Positions 6,935 to 14,954 of a stretch of 15,138 nt of DNA are shown here, in pieces (position 1 is the first letter of the stretch; the number at the start of each line of letters is the position of its first letter). This DNA comes from Namhaeicola sp039714555. GTDB taxonomy: Bacteria > Bacteroidota > Bacteroidia > Flavobacteriales > Flavobacteriaceae. The stretch spans positions 1 through 15,138 of the forward strand of contig JBDLJB010000049.1 of the NCBI GenBank assembly GCA_039714555.1, given 5' to 3'. Under the pieces are notes generated by a model. That model was not told the origin of the DNA. It searched no databases and saw only the letters and a program-made list of their open reading frames with translations. The translations under genes were made by a program, and so were the position numbers.

Positions 6935-7879
6935 TTATTCAGATTCTAAACTTTTAAACGCCGATAGTATTTTTTTAACCAATTTATGTCTGATGACATC
7001 TCTTTCGTCTAAATAAACAATCGCTATTCCTTGAATTCCTTTTAAGGCCAAAGTTGCTTCTTTTAAACCTGATACTTGTCTGCTAGGTAAATCATTTTGA
7101 CCAGGATCACCGGTTATGATAAATTTAGCGTGTTTACCCATCCTTGTCAAGAACATTCTCATTTGATTATGAGTTGTATTTTGAGCTTCATCTAAAATAA
7201 CAAATGCACTATCCAAAGTCCGACCTCTCATAAAAGCCAATGGTGCGATTTGAATAATGCCTTTTTCAAGATAGGATTCTAATTTTTCATGAGGGATCAT
7301 TTCTCGTAAAGCATCGTATAATGGTTGCATATACGGGTCTAATTTTTCTTTTAGATCACCCGGTAAAAAACCTAAATTCTCTCCTGACTCTACCGCAGGC
7401 CTTGTCAATATTATTCTTCTTACTTCCTTTTCTTTCAATGCTTTAACAGCCAATGCAACTGCAGTATAAGTTTTCCCTGTTCCAGCAGGACCAACAGCAA
7501 ATAACATATCATTCTTTAATATTTCATCTACCATTTTTTGTTGGTTAACACTTTGCGCTTTGATCATTTTACCATGAACACCATGCACCAAGATCTTATC
7601 AGAACTCTTCAAGTTTTTGGTAATAGTATTGGCAGTAATAATTTGCTCAATAATATCCTCATCTATCTTATTATATTTTGTGAAATAATCAACCAACATT
7701 TGAAAACGCTTTTCAAATTCATCTAATAAAATGGCTTCACCAAATATTCTTATCTTATTCCCTCTGGCAATAATATTTATTTTGGGAAAGTACTTTTTAA
7801 AATATTCAATATTGCTATTATGCGTACCAAAAAGATCTTTTGGATTTATATCTTCTAATTCAATTAATCTTTCGTTCAA
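6935..7879 (-). CDS. phoH: PhoH-family ATPase
   Basis: The 314-residue protein has an N-terminal KH-like segment (about 30-65, IIARGNKIRIFGE) followed by the PhoH ATPase domain. That domain has Walker A GPAGTGKT (130-137), LTRPAVESGENLGFLPGD (158-175), Walker B FVILDEAQN (226-234), and the sensor segment TGDPGQNDLP (256-265). This is the YbeZ/PhoL-like form of the family, thought to act in RNA metabolism and ribosome maturation in the cytoplasm. It is transcribed toward purC and away from the DUF62 gene. Paralogues in other genomes make the exact biological role uncertain, but the family call is firm. Confidence 0.95.
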   Translation of the reverse strand: MNERLIELEDINPKDLFGTHNSNIEYFKKYFPKINIIARGNKIRIFGEAILLDEFEKRFQMLVDYFTKYNKIDEDIIEQIITANTITKNLKSSDKILVHGVHGKMIKAQSVNQQKMVDEILKNDMLFAVGPAGTGKTYTAVALAVKALKEKEVRRIILTRPAVESGENLGFLPGDLKEKLDPYMQPLYDALREMIPHEKLESYLEKGIIQIAPLAFMRGRTLDSAFVILDEAQNTTHNQMRMFLTRMGKHAKFIITGDPGQNDLPSRQVSGLKEATLALKGIQGIAIVYLDERDVIRHKLVKKILSAFKSLESE

Positions 7880-7915
7880 AAGCAGAAAATTTAGTTTTAA
7901 AAATTAATAAAAAAA

Positions 7916-7950
7916 TTGTTAGAAATACATTTTTAAATTAATTAGATTTG
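7916..7950 (+). promoter_or_regulatory. Predicted promoter for the DUF62-ABM-gldF-gldG cluster
   Basis: TAGATTTG (7943-7950) is an exact TAnnTTTG -7 box. TTG at 7916-7918 is the only upstream candidate for a -33 element, with a 24-nt gap that is longer than usual. Transcription would start near 7955, about 65 nt before the ATG at 8021. Confidence 0.4.
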
Positions 7951-7955
7951 TAGCA

Positions 7956-7963
7956 CAAAAATA
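7956..7963 (-). promoter_or_regulatory. Predicted -7 box for phoH
   Basis: On the minus strand this reads TATTTTTG, matching TAnnTTTG, about 77 nt before the phoH ATG. It lies only 5 bp from the plus-strand -7 box. No clear -33 element was found on this strand. Confidence 0.35.
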
Positions 7964-8020
7964 GTTATTTTTCTATAAATTCTTTATAATATTTATGAAG
8001 AAATAATATCAATCAATTGT

Positions 8021-8851
8021 ATGCCGTTAATTACTTTAACAACCGATTTTGGCCTAAAAGATCATTTTATTGGCGCTGTTAAAGGTGCTATCTATAATGA
8101 ACTTAACGATGCGCAAATTGTTGATATTTCTCACCAAATTACCCCTTTTAGTATTACTGAAGCTGCATATATCATTAAAAACTCTTATATCAATTTTCCT
8201 GAAGGTTCAATCCATATTATTGGAGTTGACTCTGAATTGAGTATTGAAAACAAACCCATAGCGATACAATTAGACAATCATTTTTTTATTTGTAGTGATA
8301 ATGGCATCATTTCAATGATAACTTCAGAAATAAAACCCGAAAAAATTGTTGAGATCACTATTCAAAATACCTATGAAAATAGATATACCACTTTAGATGT
8401 ATTTGTAAAGGTTGCTTGTCATTTAGCACGAGGTGGGACATTGGATATTATTGGAAAACCTATTCAAGAATTTAAAGAACTAGTTGAAATTCAGCCTTTT
8501 ATTAAAAGTGATAAAAATCAAATCATCGGTAGTATAATTTATATTGATAATTTTGGTAATGTGGTAAGTAATATTTCAAAACAAGTTTTTGATGCTGTTG
8601 GTAAAGGAAGAGAATTTGAAATTATTGCAAGAAACTATTCCTTTTCCAAGATACAAAATAGATACAATGATATTGTTGATTTTTCTATTCCAAAAGACAA
8701 GAGACATGATGATGGTAAGCGTTTAGCAATCTTTAATTCAGCTGGTTACTTAGAAATATCCATGTATCGCAGTAACTTAAAAACGGTAGGTGGCGCATCT
8801 ACTCTTCTAGGGCTCAAATATCGTGATAATATTACCGTCAGATTTAAATAA
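8021..8851 (+). CDS. SAM hydroxide adenosyltransferase / SAM hydrolase family protein (DUF62), divergent active site
   Basis: The DUF62 fold is clear from the opening ITLTTDFGLKDHFIGAVKG (residues 4-22), DISHQITPF (35-43), IHIIGVD (64-70), YIDNFGNVVSNI and the late GGASTLLGLKYRD. Characterised members hydrolyse S-adenosylmethionine to adenosine and methionine using an Asp-Arg-His triad. Here the Asp is kept (D70), but the usual DPGVGxxR segment reads DSELSIENK with no Arg, and the usual HGRDxFAPVAAHLA region reads TTLDVFVKVACHLA with no His at the catalytic position. The protein may have an altered activity or only bind a ligand. From memory, flavobacterial relatives look similar, so this may be a lineage form rather than a damaged copy. 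It is followed 10 nt later by the ABM gene and heads the cluster leading to gldFG. Confidence 0.9.
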   Translation: MPLITLTTDFGLKDHFIGAVKGAIYNELNDAQIVDISHQITPFSITEAAYIIKNSYINFPEGSIHIIGVDSELSIENKPIAIQLDNHFFICSDNGIISMITSEIKPEKIVEITIQNTYENRYTTLDVFVKVACHLARGGTLDIIGKPIQEFKELVEIQPFIKSDKNQIIGSIIYIDNFGNVVSNISKQVFDAVGKGREFEIIARNYSFSKIQNRYNDIVDFSIPKDKRHDDGKRLAIFNSAGYLEISMYRSNLKTVGGASTLLGLKYRDNITVRFK

Positions 8852-8861
8852 AAGTATTCGT

Positions 8862-9158
8862 ATGTTTGTAAGAATCGTAAAAATGAGTTTTGATCCTTTA
8901 AAAGTTGAAGAATTTTTGCATAGTTTTCACGAAATAAAAAGTAAAATTAGAAATTTTGAAGGTTGTACTTTTTTAGAATTGTACAAAGATAAAAAACATA
9001 ATAATATTTTTTTCACATACAGTTACTGGAACTCTGAAGAAGATTTGGAAAGATATAGAAATTCTGACCTTTTTATAGAGGTATGGGGTAGAACAAAATT
9101 AATGTTTAATGAAATACCTCAAGCCTGGAGTGTAGATAAACTTGTAAGTTTAGAATAA
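8862..9158 (+). CDS. Small ABM-family (antibiotic biosynthesis monooxygenase-like) protein
   Basis: The ATG at 8862 is chosen over an in-frame GTG at 8823 that would overlap the DUF62 gene; it leaves a normal 10-nt gap. The 98-residue product fits a dimeric ferredoxin-like alpha/beta barrel monomer: VRIVKMSF, a helix ending in IRNFEGCTFLELYKD (30-43), and YSYWNSEEDLERYRNSDLF (53-71), the characteristic ABM segment. Such proteins range from quinol monooxygenases and haem-degrading enzymes to ones with no known activity, so no substrate is given. Its place between DUF62 and gldF suggests co-transcription, not necessarily a role in gliding. Confidence 0.85.
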   Translation: MFVRIVKMSFDPLKVEEFLHSFHEIKSKIRNFEGCTFLELYKDKKHNNIFFTYSYWNSEEDLERYRNSDLFIEVWGRTKLMFNEIPQAWSVDKLVSLE

Positions 9159-9238
9159 AAAGTATATAGTTACTGATACTGTGTTAAATATTAAAACCAC
9201 AAAATCAGAAACCTAAAACCTATAATATAAAACAACAA

Positions 9239-9958
9239 ATGTTTGCCATATTAAAAAAAGAATTGAATACATTTTTTGCCTCTCCCATAGGGTATCTCGT
9301 TATCATCGTTTTTTTATTGATAAACGGACTATTTTTATGGGTTTTTAAAGGTGATTTCAATATTTTGAATGCCGGTTTTGCCGATCTGAATAGTTTCTTT
9401 TTTATCACACCCTGGTTTTTTATTTTTTTAATTCCGGCAATAACAATGCGGAGTTTCAGTGATGAAATTCGTTTGGGTACTATAGAAATTCTAAAAACAA
9501 AACCACTTAGCAATTGGGAAATATTATCGGGCAAATATTTTGGAGCTTTACTATTGATCATCATTGCCTTAATACCTACGCTAATCTATGTTTATACTAT
9601 TGTTAAATTGGGGAATCCTGTTGGCAATTTAGATATTGGCAGCACTGTTGGCTCGTATATTGGCCTGTTATTTTTAGCCGGAGCATTTACATCTATAGGT
9701 TTATTTACCAGCACCTTGTCTAACAATCAAATTGTTGCTTTTATTTTAGGTGCCTTACTTTCTTTTTTTATGTTTTATGGTTTTGATGCTTTAACAGAAT
9801 TAAATTTTTTACCAGATTTTAATGTAGAAAAAATTGGTATGCACGTTCATTTTAACAGTATCAGCAGGGGAGTTATTGACACCAGAGATATTATATATTT
9901 TTTAAGTGTAACTTTTTTCTTTTTGTTTTTAACCAAAATAAATCTGGAGAAAAAATAA
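9239..9958 (+). CDS. gldF: Gliding motility-associated ABC transporter permease GldF
   Basis: This is the membrane part of the GldA-GldF-GldG ABC transporter, first linked to gliding in Flavobacterium johnsoniae. The 239-residue protein starts MFAILKKELNTFFASPIGYL and has six predicted membrane segments at about 17-36, 53-71, 100-122, 138-158, 163-183 and 217-232. The loop after the second contains TMRSFSDEIRLGTIEILKT (69-87), typical of ABC-2 permeases of the gliding/NosY-like group, where the coupling helix contacts the ATPase. gldG begins 6 nt after its stop. The ATPase gene gldA is not in this window, as is common because it is usually located elsewhere. The 80 nt upstream show no TAnnTTTG box, so the gene is probably read from upstream. 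Confidence 0.95.
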   Translation: MFAILKKELNTFFASPIGYLVIIVFLLINGLFLWVFKGDFNILNAGFADLNSFFFITPWFFIFLIPAITMRSFSDEIRLGTIEILKTKPLSNWEILSGKYFGALLLIIIALIPTLIYVYTIVKLGNPVGNLDIGSTVGSYIGLLFLAGAFTSIGLFTSTLSNNQIVAFILGALLSFFMFYGFDALTELNFLPDFNVEKIGMHVHFNSISRGVIDTRDIIYFLSVTFFFLFLTKINLEKK

Positions 9959-9964
9959 AAATAT

Positions 9965-11614
9965 ATGAAAGGAAATAAAACCATAATAAATATAGTCATA
10001 GTAATTGTAGGATTAATTGTTATCAATTTTATTGGCGATAAATTCTACAAACGATTTGATCTTACCCAAGACCATCGTTATACAATGTCAGATGAAACAA
10101 AAAAAATTGTTGATGATATTGAAGATCCAATTGCCATTAAAGTTTACTTAGAAGGTGATTTTCCTGCAGAATTCAAAAGAATTCAACAAGAAACCAGACA
10201 ACATTTAGAAGAATTAAATGCATTAAATAAAAATATTAATTTTCGTTTTATAAATCCAAAAACAAAAACCAAAGAATTAATCGAAAAAGGATTACAACCA
10301 AGTCGATTATCAGTTCAGGAAGATGGAAAAGTATCACAAGCTGTTATTTTTCCATGGGCATTGATCACTTACAAGAACAAAACCGAAAAAGTTTCTTTAT
10401 TATCAAATTCAACTGCAAATTCACAAGAGGAACAGTTGCAAAATTCTATTGAAAATTTAGAATATGAATTTTCAAATGCGCTCTCAAAAATTACTTCTAA
10501 AAAGGACAAAAAAATTGCAGTAATTAGAGGTAATGGAGAATTAGAAGATATTTTTTTATATAGTACTTTAAAGAAATTAGGTGAATATTACCGTTTGGCT
10601 GAATTTACATTAGATTCCGTTAATTATTCACCACAAAAGACATTAAAAGAGCTTACAAAATACGATATGGCAATTATTGCCAAACCAACAGAAAGGTTTA
10701 CTGAAGAAGAAAAATTTACACTGGATCAATTTGTGTTTAATGGAGGAAAGACCATGTGGCTGATAGATAAAGTTCATGCTGAAATGGATAGCCTAATGCT
10801 TGATGGTAAAATGCTGGCATATAATAGAGATTTGAATTTAACCGACCAATTATTTCAATATGGTGTTAGAATTAATTTTAACATTACAAAAGATCTTTAT
10901 AGCAATACCATTAGGCTGGCATCGGGTAATGTAGGTGATCAAACCCAATTTCAGGATTTCCCATGGTTGTATTTTCCTTTAGTAACATCCAATAATAACA
11001 ATCCTATTTCTACTAACATTGATCCTGTTCTATTAAAATTTCCAAGTAGCATTGACACATTAAAAAATGGAATAAAAAAGACAATTATATTACAAAGCTC
11101 CATTTATGCTAAACCAATTGGCACTCCAATTGATGTTTCACTTAATGAAATCGCTCAAAAAACTTCTAAAGAATCATTAAACAATGGAAACCAAATATTT
11201 GGCGTTTTATTAGAGGGTACTTTTAAATCTGCTTATGCCGATAGAGTCAAACCTTTCCAAATTCCAAACTCTTCATTGAATAATAAGCCAAATAAAATGA
11301 TTGTAATTTCTGATGGTGATATTATTGCCAATGAAGTTTTTAGAGGAGAACCCATAGATCTTAGTAAAGATAAATGGACAAACAGGCCCTATGGTAATGT
11401 AGATTTTCTTTTAAATGCCACTCAATATTTATTAGAAGATTCTGGTATTTTAAAGTTGCGCTCCAAAAATTTACAAATTCAATTTCTCGATAAAGAAAAA
11501 GCTTTTCAAGAAAGAGGTTTTTGGCAAGGAATAAATTTAATTCTCCCGATGGTAATTTTATTTATCTTCGGATTACTCTTCAACTTCATCAGAAAAAAGA
11601 AATACACTTCTTAA
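9965..11614 (+). CDS. gldG: Gliding motility-associated ABC transporter component GldG
   Basis: The 549-residue protein has an N-terminal membrane segment (about 7-24), a large extracytoplasmic region of the GldG/ABC auxiliary type, and a C-terminal membrane segment (about 522-541) followed by a basic tail RKKKYTS. The opening FDLTQDHRYTMSDETKKIV (31-49) is the standard start of this family, followed by EDPIAIKVYLEGDFP. A middle domain with KKIAVIRGNGELED and later MIVISDGDIIANEVFRG resembles the glutamine amidotransferase-like fold of these auxiliary proteins. It works with GldF, 6 nt upstream. No clear hairpin terminator follows the stop, so some read-through into the DUF2911 genes is possible. 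Confidence 0.95.
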   Translation: MKGNKTIINIVIVIVGLIVINFIGDKFYKRFDLTQDHRYTMSDETKKIVDDIEDPIAIKVYLEGDFPAEFKRIQQETRQHLEELNALNKNINFRFINPKTKTKELIEKGLQPSRLSVQEDGKVSQAVIFPWALITYKNKTEKVSLLSNSTANSQEEQLQNSIENLEYEFSNALSKITSKKDKKIAVIRGNGELEDIFLYSTLKKLGEYYRLAEFTLDSVNYSPQKTLKELTKYDMAIIAKPTERFTEEEKFTLDQFVFNGGKTMWLIDKVHAEMDSLMLDGKMLAYNRDLNLTDQLFQYGVRINFNITKDLYSNTIRLASGNVGDQTQFQDFPWLYFPLVTSNNNNPISTNIDPVLLKFPSSIDTLKNGIKKTIILQSSIYAKPIGTPIDVSLNEIAQKTSKESLNNGNQIFGVLLEGTFKSAYADRVKPFQIPNSSLNNKPNKMIVISDGDIIANEVFRGEPIDLSKDKWTNRPYGNVDFLLNATQYLLEDSGILKLRSKNLQIQFLDKEKAFQERGFWQGINLILPMVILFIFGLLFNFIRKKKYTS

Positions 11615-11697
11615 ATTTTTGTTAAAATCTTTCTTGTTTTTTTATTAATTCATTGAATTATATTAACTTAGAGAAATTAACTAAAAAATTATTTTAT

Positions 11698-12540
11698 ATG
11701 AAATCAAAATTATTTTTACTGCTTGCATTCGTATTTGTATTCAGTACTCAAGCACAAATCAAAACTCCACAACCTAGTCCTTCAAGTAAAATTGAACAAA
11801 TCATAGGTTTAACTGATGTTACTTTAGAATATTCTCGCCCTTCAATGCGGGGAAGAGTGATCTATGGAAATTTAGTTCCTTATGGAAAAACCTGGAGAAC
11901 AGGAGCCAACTTCAATACAAAAATTACGTTTAGTACTGATGTTATAATTGGTGGAAAGACCTTAAAAAAAGGTGCTTATGCAATTTATACGATTCCTAAC
12001 ATAAGCTCATGGGACGTGATTTTTTATTCAGATGCAAATAATTGGGGACTTCCTCAAAAATGGGATGACAGTAAAGTAGCTTTAAAAATTTCTGCTAAAC
12101 CTGAAACCATGCCTTTCACAATTGAAACTTTTGAAATGGGATTTGATAACCTTGCAGATGCTAATCATGGATCTTTATTCATTTTATGGGAAAAAACACT
12201 AATATCTGTTAAAATTAATGTCCCTACTGATAAAATTGCTCTTGAAAGTATAGAAAAAGCAATGGCAGGCCCTTCTGCAAATGATTATTTTAATGCAGGT
12301 CGATATTATCACCAATCAGGAAAAGACCTTGATAAAGCATTAAAATATGTGAGTAAGGCTACCGATATGAACCCTGAAGCATTTTGGATGTTTAGAGAAA
12401 AATCTTTGATCCAAGCTGAAATGGGTGACAAAAAAGGAGCAATTGCTTCTGCTCAAAAATCTTTAGCCGGAGCTCAAAAAGCAGGCAATGCTGATTATAT
12501 AAAAATGAATAAAGAATCTATTGCTGAATGGAGTAAATAA
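11698..12540 (+). CDS. Exported DUF2911 protein with C-terminal TPR-like helices
   Basis: The ATG at 11698 is preferred to an in-frame TTG at 11653, because it puts a normal signal peptide (hydrophobic 5-15, cleavage after STQA at 19) at the very N-terminus. Residues about 25-175 form a DUF2911 domain with YSRPSMRGRVIYG, LVPYGKTWRTGAN, KKGAYAIYTIPN and NNWG. The C-terminal part (about 195-275) is helical and TPR-like: NDYFNAGRYYHQSGKDLDKA, then NPEAFWMFREKSLIQAEMGD, where the alternating small and aromatic residues fit two helix-turn-helix repeats. The function of DUF2911 is not known. It is followed 39 nt later by a second DUF2911 gene, so the two are probably co-transcribed and may act together in the envelope. 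Confidence 0.9.
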   Translation: MKSKLFLLLAFVFVFSTQAQIKTPQPSPSSKIEQIIGLTDVTLEYSRPSMRGRVIYGNLVPYGKTWRTGANFNTKITFSTDVIIGGKTLKKGAYAIYTIPNISSWDVIFYSDANNWGLPQKWDDSKVALKISAKPETMPFTIETFEMGFDNLADANHGSLFILWEKTLISVKINVPTDKIALESIEKAMAGPSANDYFNAGRYYHQSGKDLDKALKYVSKATDMNPEAFWMFREKSLIQAEMGDKKGAIASAQKSLAGAQKAGNADYIKMNKESIAEWSK

Positions 12541-12579
12541 ATAAAAGAATTAAGAAATAATCTACTATAAATAAAAAAA

Positions 12580-13077
12580 ATGAAAATATTAAATTTAGTG
12601 TTGATATTCTTTTTTGTAACAACTATTAGTTGTGCTCAAAAAAGTCCGAGAAAACAAGCAGATGGCAAAATTGATGGTGTAAATATTTCTATTGACTATG
12701 GTGCTCCAAGTGTAAAAGGTAGAGTTATTTGGGGTGGTTTAGAAAACTATGGTAAAGTTTGGAGAGCCGGAGCTAATGAAAACACAACCATTTCCTTTGA
12801 TAAGGATGTAAAAATTGCTGGCACAAATTTAGCTGCAGGTAAATATGGTTTCTTTATCATACCAAATGAAACAGGTGATTGGATAGTTATTTTTAACAAA
12901 AAGAATGATGGTTGGGGAGCAAATGATTACAAGCAAGATAATGATGCTTTAAGAGCGAATATTACTCCAAAATTTGTAAGTGAAAATCAGGAACAGCTTA
13001 TTTATTCAGTTGATAAAAATGCAATACATTTTGCTTGGGAAAAGGCAAGGTTAGAAATACCTGTTTCTAAAGAATAA
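12580..13077 (+). CDS. DUF2911 family protein, probable lipoprotein
   Basis: The 165-residue product starts MKILNLVLIFFF and has a lipobox-like TISC with Cys at 18, so it is probably lipid-anchored; the box is imperfect but Bacteroidota tolerate variation. The DUF2911 domain is short and complete: IDYGAPSVKGRVIWGG, YGKVWRAGANENTTISF, AAGKYGFFIIPN, DGWGANDYKQ. Nearly the whole mature protein is this domain; the TPR-like extension of its upstream neighbour is absent. The two share the GRVIxGxLxxYGKxWRxGANxNT core, so they look like old tandem paralogues with separate targeting. The gene ends in a strong bidirectional terminator. Confidence 0.9.
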   Translation: MKILNLVLIFFFVTTISCAQKSPRKQADGKIDGVNISIDYGAPSVKGRVIWGGLENYGKVWRAGANENTTISFDKDVKIAGTNLAAGKYGFFIIPNETGDWIVIFNKKNDGWGANDYKQDNDALRANITPKFVSENQEQLIYSVDKNAIHFAWEKARLEIPVSKE

Positions 13078-13105
13078 TCTTAAAATAAACATCTTAAATA
13101 ATTAT

Positions 13106-13138
13106 AAATCCCTAAATTCAATTATTTAGGGATTTTTT
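13106..13138 (+). terminator. Bidirectional terminator between DUF2911 and symporter genes
   Basis: The 11-bp arms 13107-13117 (AATCCCTAAAT) and 13124-13134 (ATTTAGGGATT) pair perfectly around a 6-nt loop, followed by TTTT on the plus strand. On the minus strand the hairpin is followed by TTTATAAT, so it can also serve the symporter gene, whose stop lies just 9 nt away. Confidence 0.85.
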
Positions 13139-13142
13139 ATAG

Positions 13143-14834
13143 CTATTTTTTCCAGGTCTTCTCAGCTTCGTTTTTAAAAATTATCCCTTGCATAAAAATA
13201 GCTATAACAATAACAAGCACGCATCCTAACAAGTTTAACCATAAGTAAGGTAGAATATCTAAATTAAAAATAAAAATTACTACGATCTGAGTGATAATAG
13301 CAGCGATAAAAACTGCACTACCCTTTACAAATTTGATGAAAAATCCCAATAAGAAAATTCCTAAAATATTTCCGTAAAAAATAGAGCCAATTATATTTAC
13401 TAATTGTATTAAATTATCAAATAAATTAGCGATACTTGCAACTAGAATTGCTAAAATACCCCATGCTAAAGTGAACCATTTTGTTGCTAAAACATAATGC
13501 TTTGGTTCCTTTTCAATTTTGATATTCCTTTTGTACAGATCTACAGTTGTTGTTGATGCCAATGCATTCAACTCTGATGCTGTTGACGACATTGCTGCCG
13601 ATAAAATTACTGCGAGCAATAACCCTATTAAACCTCTTGGCAAATTATTTAAAATAAAATGTATAAATACATAATCCTTGTCATTGGTTTCTTGATCAGC
13701 ATCTGCTTTTAAAATCAAAGTTTTAGCATCTTCACGCAATTCTTTTTCGTAAGAATTTAGTTCGCTAACCTTTTTTCTTAAAACTTTATCGGAAGGATCT
13801 TCAGCTATTTTATATTGAATTTCTTTCTTATCAGTTTCAACTTTTAAATAAGTTTTTTCCAAAGATCTATAATCTTCAGCATAAATTGAACTCTTTACCG
13901 ATTGGGTAGCTGCAGGGTTAAAATTTATTGGTGAACTATTAAATTGATAAAAAACAAAAACCATCACACCTACCAACAGAATAAAAAATTGCATAGGCAC
14001 TTTTAAAAAACCATTGAACAATAAACCTAACTGGCTTTCTCTAATTGATTTTCCCGAAAGGTAACGTTGAACCTGTGATTGATCTGTTCCAAAGTAAGAG
14101 AGCATTAAAAATGTTCCGCCTAAAATTCCGGTCCAAACCGTATAACGATTACCGAGATCAAATGAAAAATCAAGTATTTCCATCTTACCACTTGCTCCGG
14201 CAATTTTTAAGGCTTTATTAAAAGTAATATCTTGAGGTAAGGAGTTTATAATCACAAAAAATGCTGCAAACATTCCAAAAAATATAATTGCCATTTGTTG
14301 TTTTTGTGTAACATTCACCGCTTTAGTACCTCCACTAACGGTATAAATGATTACCAATGTACCAATAACAATATTTAATATTAATAAATCCCAACCCAAA
14401 ACTGCTGATAAAATTATTGAAGGAGCAAAAATAGTTATACCGGCAGCCAGGCCTCTTTGAATTAAAAAAAGAATCGCAGTTAAACTTCTGGTTTTAAGAT
14501 CAAATCTATTTTCCAGATATTCATAAGCAGTATAAACCTTAAGTTTATGATAGATCGGTATAAAAACCAAACTGATAATGACCATCGCAATGGGCAATCC
14601 AAAATAAAATTGAACAAAGCCCATACCACTGTGAAATGCCTGACCCGGAGTAGATAAAAAAGTAATTGCACTTGCCTGTGTTGCCATAACCGACAAACCT
14701 ACTGTCCACCATTTGGCCTCATTACTTCCTTTAATAAAATCAGAAATATTTTTACTGCCTTTGGTTTTCCATGCACCATAAAAAACTATAAAAAATAATG
14801 TAACTAATAGAACGATCCAATCAATACTTGCCAT
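13143..14834 (-). CDS. Sodium:solute symporter family transporter (SSS, SLC5-like)
   Basis: This integral membrane protein of 563 residues belongs to the SSS family, which uses the sodium gradient to import sugars, amino acids, nucleobases, organic acids or similar solutes; the substrate cannot be read from sequence. Supporting segments are MATQASAITFLSTPGQAF (50-67), YTVSGGTKAVNVTQKQQ (164-180), SYFGTDQSQVQRYLSGKS (246-263), and SAAMSSTASELNALAST (412-428), which carries the Ser/Thr-rich sodium-site region. About 13 membrane segments are expected. A charged, coiled-coil-like stretch of roughly 75 residues (about 312-387) is inserted between membrane helices. The gene starts 3 nt after a 38-codon membrane peptide gene, suggesting coupled translation. 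Confidence 0.93.
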   Translation of the reverse strand: MASIDWIVLLVTLFFIVFYGAWKTKGSKNISDFIKGSNEAKWWTVGLSVMATQASAITFLSTPGQAFHSGMGFVQFYFGLPIAMVIISLVFIPIYHKLKVYTAYEYLENRFDLKTRSLTAILFLIQRGLAAGITIFAPSIILSAVLGWDLLILNIVIGTLVIIYTVSGGTKAVNVTQKQQMAIIFFGMFAAFFVIINSLPQDITFNKALKIAGASGKMEILDFSFDLGNRYTVWTGILGGTFLMLSYFGTDQSQVQRYLSGKSIRESQLGLLFNGFLKVPMQFFILLVGVMVFVFYQFNSSPINFNPAATQSVKSSIYAEDYRSLEKTYLKVETDKKEIQYKIAEDPSDKVLRKKVSELNSYEKELREDAKTLILKADADQETNDKDYVFIHFILNNLPRGLIGLLLAVILSAAMSSTASELNALASTTTVDLYKRNIKIEKEPKHYVLATKWFTLAWGILAILVASIANLFDNLIQLVNIIGSIFYGNILGIFLLGFFIKFVKGSAVFIAAIITQIVVIFIFNLDILPYLWLNLLGCVLVIVIAIFMQGIIFKNEAEKTWKK

Positions 14835-14837
14835 AGT

Positions 14838-14954
14838 CTAAGAATACAAAGTCATTAAAAAATAAAAAACAATGATATAAAACACATTTGCTATTAACAC
14901 AGCAGTGTAAACTTTTTTCCATTTTTTGGATACAAATTGTTCAAGATTTTTCAT
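14838..14954 (-). CDS. 38-residue single-span membrane peptide upstream of the symporter
   Basis: This short frame starts at an ATG (complement of 14952-14954) behind an A-rich leader and ends in TAG, leaving only ACT before the symporter ATG. The predicted peptide begins MKNLEQFVSKKWKKVYTA, then has one hydrophobic helix (about 19-35, VLIANVFYIIVFYFLM) and ends in LYS. The basic, aromatic N-terminal part followed by one membrane span suggests a small inner membrane protein with its N-terminus inside. It could be a small subunit or helper of the symporter, as some SSS transporters have, or a leader peptide that controls its translation. It is not random: the composition is protein-like and the spacing fits coupling. 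It is short enough to be skipped by gene finders. Confidence 0.65.
   Translation of the reverse strand: MKNLEQFVSKKWKKVYTAVLIANVFYIIVFYFLMTLYS

Noticed and set aside
6371..7726. Plus-strand short frames inside purC and phoH
   Set aside because: They are antisense shadows of two strongly conserved genes and have no recognisable domain.
8823..8861. GTG start giving a 111-residue ABM protein overlapping DUF62
   Set aside because: The added 13 residues do not fit the ABM fold and the ATG at 8862 leaves normal operon spacing.
9220..9564. Minus-strand frame of 114 residues
   Set aside because: It lies antisense to gldF, whose membrane-protein pattern and family motifs are clear; no independent evidence supports it.
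11653..11697. N-terminal extension of the first DUF2911 protein from TTG
   Set aside because: It would bury the signal peptide 15 residues inside; the ATG at 11698 gives a normal exported protein.
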